Origin: Curtobacterium luteum
GTDB taxonomy: Bacteria > Actinomycetota > Actinomycetes > Actinomycetales > Microbacteriaceae
Reading direction: 5' to 3'
Length of the DNA: 64,000 nt
Assembly: GCF_014646995.1 (NCBI RefSeq)
Contig: NZ_BMOI01000016.1
Span: forward strand, 1-64,000
A model generated the notes under the pieces. That model worked only from the letters and a program-made list of their open reading frames with translations, had not been told where the DNA came from and did no database searches. Made by a program: the position numbers and the translations under genes. Numbering within the stretch: position 1 is the first letter of the stretch; every line of letters begins with the position of its first letter. Positions 60,353-64,000 of this stretch are shown here, one piece after another.

Positions 60353-60919
60353 TCAGCGCGCGAGCAGCGCCGCCACGGCGTCGACGACGACCTGCCGCCG
60401 GCGCGGCGGCGCCACTGCGGCGACGAGCGCCGCACCCTCCGGTGCGGTCTCGGCCCAGAACGCCGCGAGCTGTTCGACGAGCCCGAGGAGCACCGCGGGC
60501 CGGAACGACCGCGGGAGCACGCCGGCCCGCTGCGCGCGTTCGACGGCCGCGACGGACTCGGCCCGGGCTTCGGCGAGCGCCTCGATCGCACGTCCCTCGA
60601 GTCGGTGCCAGGTGGTGAGCCGCTGCACCCACGGCCGTCGGACCAGCACGTCGTGGAGGCGGCCGGCGTACTCCGGGAGGTCGTCGACGTCGAGGGGGAC
60701 CTCGGCGGCGAGCTCGGTCACGGTCTGGACGTAGAGGGCCTCGTACAGGCCGTCCTTCCCGCCGAAGTAGTGGAACAGCTGCGCCTTGTTGCTGCCCGCA
60801 GCCGCTGCGATCCGCTCGACCTTCGCGCCGGTGACGCCGTGCTCGGCGAACTCGTCCCGCGCGGCGTCGAGCAGGCGGGCCCGGACGGCGTCGGCCGGCG
60901 GCGGGGTGAAGCGGGGCAT
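60353..60919 (-). CDS. TetR-family regulator
   Basis: This 188-residue regulator has a helix-turn-helix (AKVERIAAAAGSNKAQLFHY, about residues 32-51, then FGGKDGLYEALY) and an all-helical ligand domain (YAGRLHDVLVRRPWVQRLT; LLGLVEQLAAFWAE). It stands alone with no obvious partner gene; the nearest divergent gene is a 53-residue orphan. Confidence 0.85.
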   Translation of the reverse strand: MPRFTPPPADAVRARLLDAARDEFAEHGVTGAKVERIAAAAGSNKAQLFHYFGGKDGLYEALYVQTVTELAAEVPLDVDDLPEYAGRLHDVLVRRPWVQRLTTWHRLEGRAIEALAEARAESVAAVERAQRAGVLPRSFRPAVLLGLVEQLAAFWAETAPEGAALVAAVAPPRRRQVVVDAVAALLAR

Positions 60920-61023
60920 GCCGACACGCTACCGGTGCAGCGGTCACCCGCGTCCGAGGGGTACCGGCCCGGTACAGACTCGGCATACGCTCGTCTACCG
61001 GACGATCAGGGCGTCGAGGGGAC

Positions 61024-61185
61024 ATGCACGTGAGCGGGACGACGGGATCGGAGGACCGCTCGAAGGTGCTGCACCTCGAGCGGTTCGAGTTGCTGACGAC
61101 GGGCGAGTCGATCGCCGTCGTGTGCGACTGCGGCTTCGGGCGCGACCACCTGACCCGGCGCGGGGTCCCGGTCGAGGTGCCCTGA
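61024..61185 (+). CDS. Small orphan protein with CDCG motif
   Basis: This 53-residue frame starts at ATG 61024 behind GTCGAGGGGAC, a strong ribosome site. The product (VLHLERFELLTTGESIAVVC, then DCGFGRDHLTRRGVPVEVP) has two Cys in CDCGFG. No family is recognised. It sits between two TetR genes. GC-rich codon use and the good site support expression. Confidence 0.55.
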   Translation: MHVSGTTGSEDRSKVLHLERFELLTTGESIAVVCDCGFGRDHLTRRGVPVEVP

Positions 61186-61209
61186 GACCACCCTGCCTAG
61201 GATCGTCGG

Positions 61210-61854
61210 ATGAGCCAGCGCGAGGAGCAACGAGCGCGGACCCGACGCCTCATCATCGAGGCTGCGGCCCGGGAGTTCGCCCGCCACGGGTACGCGGGTA
61301 CGACGTTCGCCTCGATCGCCGCCGTGCTCGGCAAGCCGAAGTCGGCGATCCCGTACGACCAGTTCCCGTCGAAGCACGCCATCGCCGCCGCGGTGCTCGA
61401 CGCCCACTTCGACCGCCTCCGCGCCGCGCTCGACGAGGTCCGCGCCACGGAGGCGCCAGGGCTCGACGCCCTGCTGACCGCGCTCGTGGCCGGTGCCCGG
61501 CTCGACGCGACGAGCCCGATCGCCCACGGCGCGATCCGGTTGCTCCTGGAGCACCACGAGGAGATGGCCCCGGCGCGCGCGGCCGACGCCGTCGCGTTCG
61601 TCCGCGCGAACGTCGCCGCCGCGGTCGCGAACGGGGACGTCCGGACCGACGTCGACGGATCGGTCCTGACCCGCCGGCTGCTCGTCGGCGCGCTCGGGGC
61701 CCACGCCGCGGCCCTCTACCGCCTGAGCCGGACCCCGATCGAGGACACGCTCTGCTCGAGCTGGGCGATCGTGCTGCGGGACGTCGGGGTGCCGGCGACT
61801 CGTGTGGACGAGATCATCGCCCGTGCCACCGCAGCCGCACCCGCGCAGCGCTGA
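61210..61854 (+). CDS. TetR-family regulator, butyrolactone-receptor-like
   Basis: This 214-residue regulator has a helix-turn-helix region TTFASIAAVLGKPKSAIPYDQ followed by FPSKHAIAAAVLDAHFDRLR, resembling the ArpA/ScbR gamma-butyrolactone receptor group, in which FPSK precedes a similar helix. The ligand domain ends IVLRDVGVPATRVDEIIARA. It is 24 bases after the small orphan gene. Whether it senses a butyrolactone is only a suggestion from resemblance. Confidence 0.8.
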   Translation: MSQREEQRARTRRLIIEAAAREFARHGYAGTTFASIAAVLGKPKSAIPYDQFPSKHAIAAAVLDAHFDRLRAALDEVRATEAPGLDALLTALVAGARLDATSPIAHGAIRLLLEHHEEMAPARAADAVAFVRANVAAAVANGDVRTDVDGSVLTRRLLVGALGAHAAALYRLSRTPIEDTLCSSWAIVLRDVGVPATRVDEIIARATAAAPAQR

Positions 61855-61940
61855 TCCGCTGAACGCCTCCTGAGTGAACCCGATGCGTCGCATCGGTGCT
61901 CGTCCGGCTCCTTCATCGGTGAGCGCAGCACAGTGCCGCC

Positions 61941-64000
61941 ATGAGCACGTCCGACCGCACCGGCACGCGACCCGCCCGCTGGCTGCACCAGACCCGGCGG
62001 CACCAGGCCGTCCTCGTGGCCGTCGTCGTCCTCGGCGCCGTCCTGACGAGCTGGAACCTCGCCCGCGGCGGTGACTCCGAGTTCTACGCCGCGGCCGCCC
62101 GGTCGATGTCCGAGTCCCTCCCCGCGTTCCTCAGCGGCTCCTTCGACCCGTCCGCCACCGTGACGCTGGACAAGCTCGCGGGCTTCGCGGTCCCGCAGGC
62201 GATCAGCGTGCACGTGTTCGGCATGTCCACCGCCGCGCTCGCGCTCCCCCAGGTCGTCGAGGGCGCCGTCACGACGCTCGCCGTGTCGGTGGTCGGCCTG
62301 CGTCTGGCCGGAGCCCGGGCGGGCCTCGTCGCCGCAGCCCTCGCCGCGGCCACCCCGATCTTCGTCTCCATGTTCGGCCACCCGATGGAGGACGGACTCC
62401 TGACGATGGCGCTGGCCGTCGCCCTCGTCTGGTGGCAGCGTTCGGTCCTGACCGGGCGGTCGTGGCCGCTCCTGCTCGCCGGCCTGTTCGTCGGGATCGG
62501 CTTCCAGGCGAAGATGCTGCAGGCCTGGCTCGTCCTGCCGGCGCTCGTCGTCGGCACGGTCGTGGCCCTCGCCGTCCCGGGAGTCCGCTGGCGCCGCGCA
62601 CTCGGGCACGTCGCGGTGCTCGTCGCGTCGGCGCTCGTGGCGAGCCTCGCCTGGTCGGTCGTCGTCGAGCTCCTCCCCGCTGCGGACCACCCGTACGTCG
62701 ACGGGTCGACCGACGACAGCGTGTTCGCGATGGTGTTCGGCTACAACGGCCTCGACCGGTTCCTGCCCGGGATCTGGCCGGGTGCGGTGAGCACGATCGG
62801 CGGTGCGTTCGCCCGTGCCGGATCGCACCTCGGCCACGCCTTCCACGGTGTCGGGAGTGGGCAGCACGCCGGCGGCCGCACACTCCTCCAGCTGTTCTCC
62901 CCCCGCTACGCGAGCCAGGTCGGGTGGTCGTGGCCTGCTGCACTCGCCGGCATCGGCATCGGCGCGGCCCGCTGGTGGCCGGGTCGCACCGGCAGGGAGG
63001 CCCGCCCCGCCTTCGCCGCGCTCGTCGCCGTCGTCGTGTGGCTGGTCACCGCGACCGTCGTGCTGTCCGTCATGCGGCTGCCGCACACCGCCTACGTGGC
63101 CGGGATCGGCGTGCAACTGGCGCTCCTCGGCGCCGTGGGCTGGTGGGGTGCGGCCGGGATGGTCGGAGCCGCCGACCGGCGCCTCCGGGTCGTGCCGGTC
63201 GCCCTCCTCGTCGTCCAGGGCGCGTGGTGGACGTGGCTGGCACGCTCGTCGTCGGAGCCCGTGGCGCTCGGCGCGGTCGCGGTCGGCGCGACGATCGCCG
63301 CGCTCATCGCCCTCCTCGTGCGCTGGGGCGGGGTGTCGGTGCGACCCCACGGACGCGGACGGCGCACGGCTGCGGCGCTGCTCGTCGCGTCGGTCGTACT
63401 CGGCCCGGCGTGCTTCTCCCTGCAGGCGCTCGACGCGGCCCGGGACGGCAGCGGTGGGGACGCCTCGGTCGGTGTCGGCACGGGTGCCTACGCGTTCGGC
63501 GGGCGCACCCCGGACCGGGCCTTCGCGCTCGCCAGGAGCGGCATGCTCGGCGCGGACCGCAGCGTCGTCCCGAGCTCGGCCTTCCGCGTCTCCGCCCCGG
63601 ACGTCTGGGGCGGGCACTCCACGCTGACCCCGGCCGAGCGGGCACTCGTCACCACTGCCGAGCGCGCGGGCGGCGGGCGGGACGGAGCTCCGCTCTTCAT
63701 GACCGACTCGTGGCGCGTGTCCGCCGACGTGATCAGCGACACCGGGCGCGAGGTCCTCACCGACGGCGGGTTCTCCGGCCACGTCCCGGTCTTCACCGTC
63801 GCGCAGATCGACCGGCTCGTGGCCTCGGGCGCGGAGCGGCTGTTCGTGCTCGCTCCCTCGGCGTCGCCCACCGCCCCCGTGGTGGAGGCGACCGATGCCC
63901 TCGGCTGCCGGACGGTGCGCAGCTGGGGCGCCGTCCCCGTCGGGCACCCGCGGTCGACGAACCCGTTCGGCGACCAGGCCGGCTCGTCGTTCACGCTCGT
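61941..64000 (+). CDS. GT39-like membrane glycosyltransferase (PMT/ArnT family), cut by window end
   Basis: The frame runs from ATG 61941 to the window end without a stop, giving 686 residues. It has an ArnT/PMT-like N-terminus: a first membrane segment (VAVVVLGAVLTSWNLA), the acidic loop GGDSEFYAAAARSMSES, then TVTLDKLAGFAVPQAISV and SMFGHPMEDGLLTMALA. About twelve membrane segments follow, then an extracytoplasmic domain (YAFGGRTPDRAFALA; GGFSGHVPVFTVAQIDRL). Such enzymes transfer a sugar from a polyprenyl-phosphate donor to protein or cell-wall glycan. Long antisense frames here are shadows. Confidence 0.85.
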   Translation, partial: MSTSDRTGTRPARWLHQTRRHQAVLVAVVVLGAVLTSWNLARGGDSEFYAAAARSMSESLPAFLSGSFDPSATVTLDKLAGFAVPQAISVHVFGMSTAALALPQVVEGAVTTLAVSVVGLRLAGARAGLVAAALAAATPIFVSMFGHPMEDGLLTMALAVALVWWQRSVLTGRSWPLLLAGLFVGIGFQAKMLQAWLVLPALVVGTVVALAVPGVRWRRALGHVAVLVASALVASLAWSVVVELLPAADHPYVDGSTDDSVFAMVFGYNGLDRFLPGIWPGAVSTIGGAFARAGSHLGHAFHGVGSGQHAGGRTLLQLFSPRYASQVGWSWPAALAGIGIGAARWWPGRTGREARPAFAALVAVVVWLVTATVVLSVMRLPHTAYVAGIGVQLALLGAVGWWGAAGMVGAADRRLRVVPVALLVVQGAWWTWLARSSSEPVALGAVAVGATIAALIALLVRWGGVSVRPHGRGRRTAAALLVASVVLGPACFSLQALDAARDGSGGDASVGVGTGAYAFGGRTPDRAFALARSGMLGADRSVVPSSAFRVSAPDVWGGHSTLTPAERALVTTAERAGGGRDGAPLFMTDSWRVSADVISDTGREVLTDGGFSGHVPVFTVAQIDRLVASGAERLFVLAPSASPTAPVVEATDALGCRTVRSWGAVPVGHPRSTNPFGDQAGSSFTL

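Noticed and set aside
61716-63947. A 743-codon minus-strand frame opposite the glycosyltransferase
   Set aside because: The plus strand encodes a coherent multi-span membrane enzyme open to the window end; the minus frame is a GC-bias shadow.

Overview
The window is very GC-rich, densely packed DNA with frequent GTG starts and many 4-base gene overlaps (GTGA/ATGA). This is typical of Actinomycetota. An OleBC fusion, a sortase-like gene inside a pst operon, an Arr-type rifampin transferase and recurring GGAGGC...GCCTCC hairpins at gene ends fit a Microbacteriaceae genome such as Curtobacterium, but that assignment is an inference. No rRNA, tRNA, CRISPR array, transposase or integrase was recognised.

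Layout. 0-2.2 kb: a stress/envelope group (CsbD-like, Asp23/Gls24 with a long LEA-like Ala/Asp/Arg tail, two small membrane proteins). 2.2-2.4 kb: an array of GAGACTCGG-linked palindromes. 2.4-9.1 kb: the head-to-head olefin operon oleA-oleBC-oleD behind a RimK-like ATP-grasp gene, with a divergent RimB-like protease. 9.1-18.7 kb: serine hydrolase, AhpC-like protein, Tat-exported esterase, a collapsed TetR/MFS gene pair, a YciI protein, a two-component system, an LCP ligase and an ABC exporter.

18.8-31.8 kb: a large catabolic island. A divergent pair of flavin reductases faces a tightly coupled run of an ABC importer (binding lipoprotein, double ATPase, permease), a RutA-type flavin monooxygenase, a nitrilase-family hydrolase, an amidase, an MFS transporter, a carbamoyl-hydrolase-like isochorismatase, a TetR and a GntR/UTRA regulator. 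Together they suggest uptake, oxidative ring opening and stepwise hydrolysis of an N-heterocycle or ureide. No complete rut operon is present, so the substrate is unknown. This is the best candidate here for an undescribed pathway.

31.8-36.4 kb: an accessory stretch of small genes (cold-shock-like protein, small membrane proteins, two divergent secreted four-cysteine peptides), a duplicated gntR 3' end with its terminator, a YeiH-family protein and a second palindrome array. 37-48 kb: ABC transporter, DUF4383 protein, amino acid permease with divergent amine oxidase, a sugar/polyol module (oxidoreductase, isomerase, MFS, TetR) and a Nei-type glycosylase. 48-60 kb: rifampin ADP-ribosyltransferase and an unusual phosphate locus, pstC-pstA-three large secreted PstS-like proteins-sortase-like protein-pstB. 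60-64 kb: two TetR regulators, a small orphan protein and a membrane glycosyltransferase cut by the window end.
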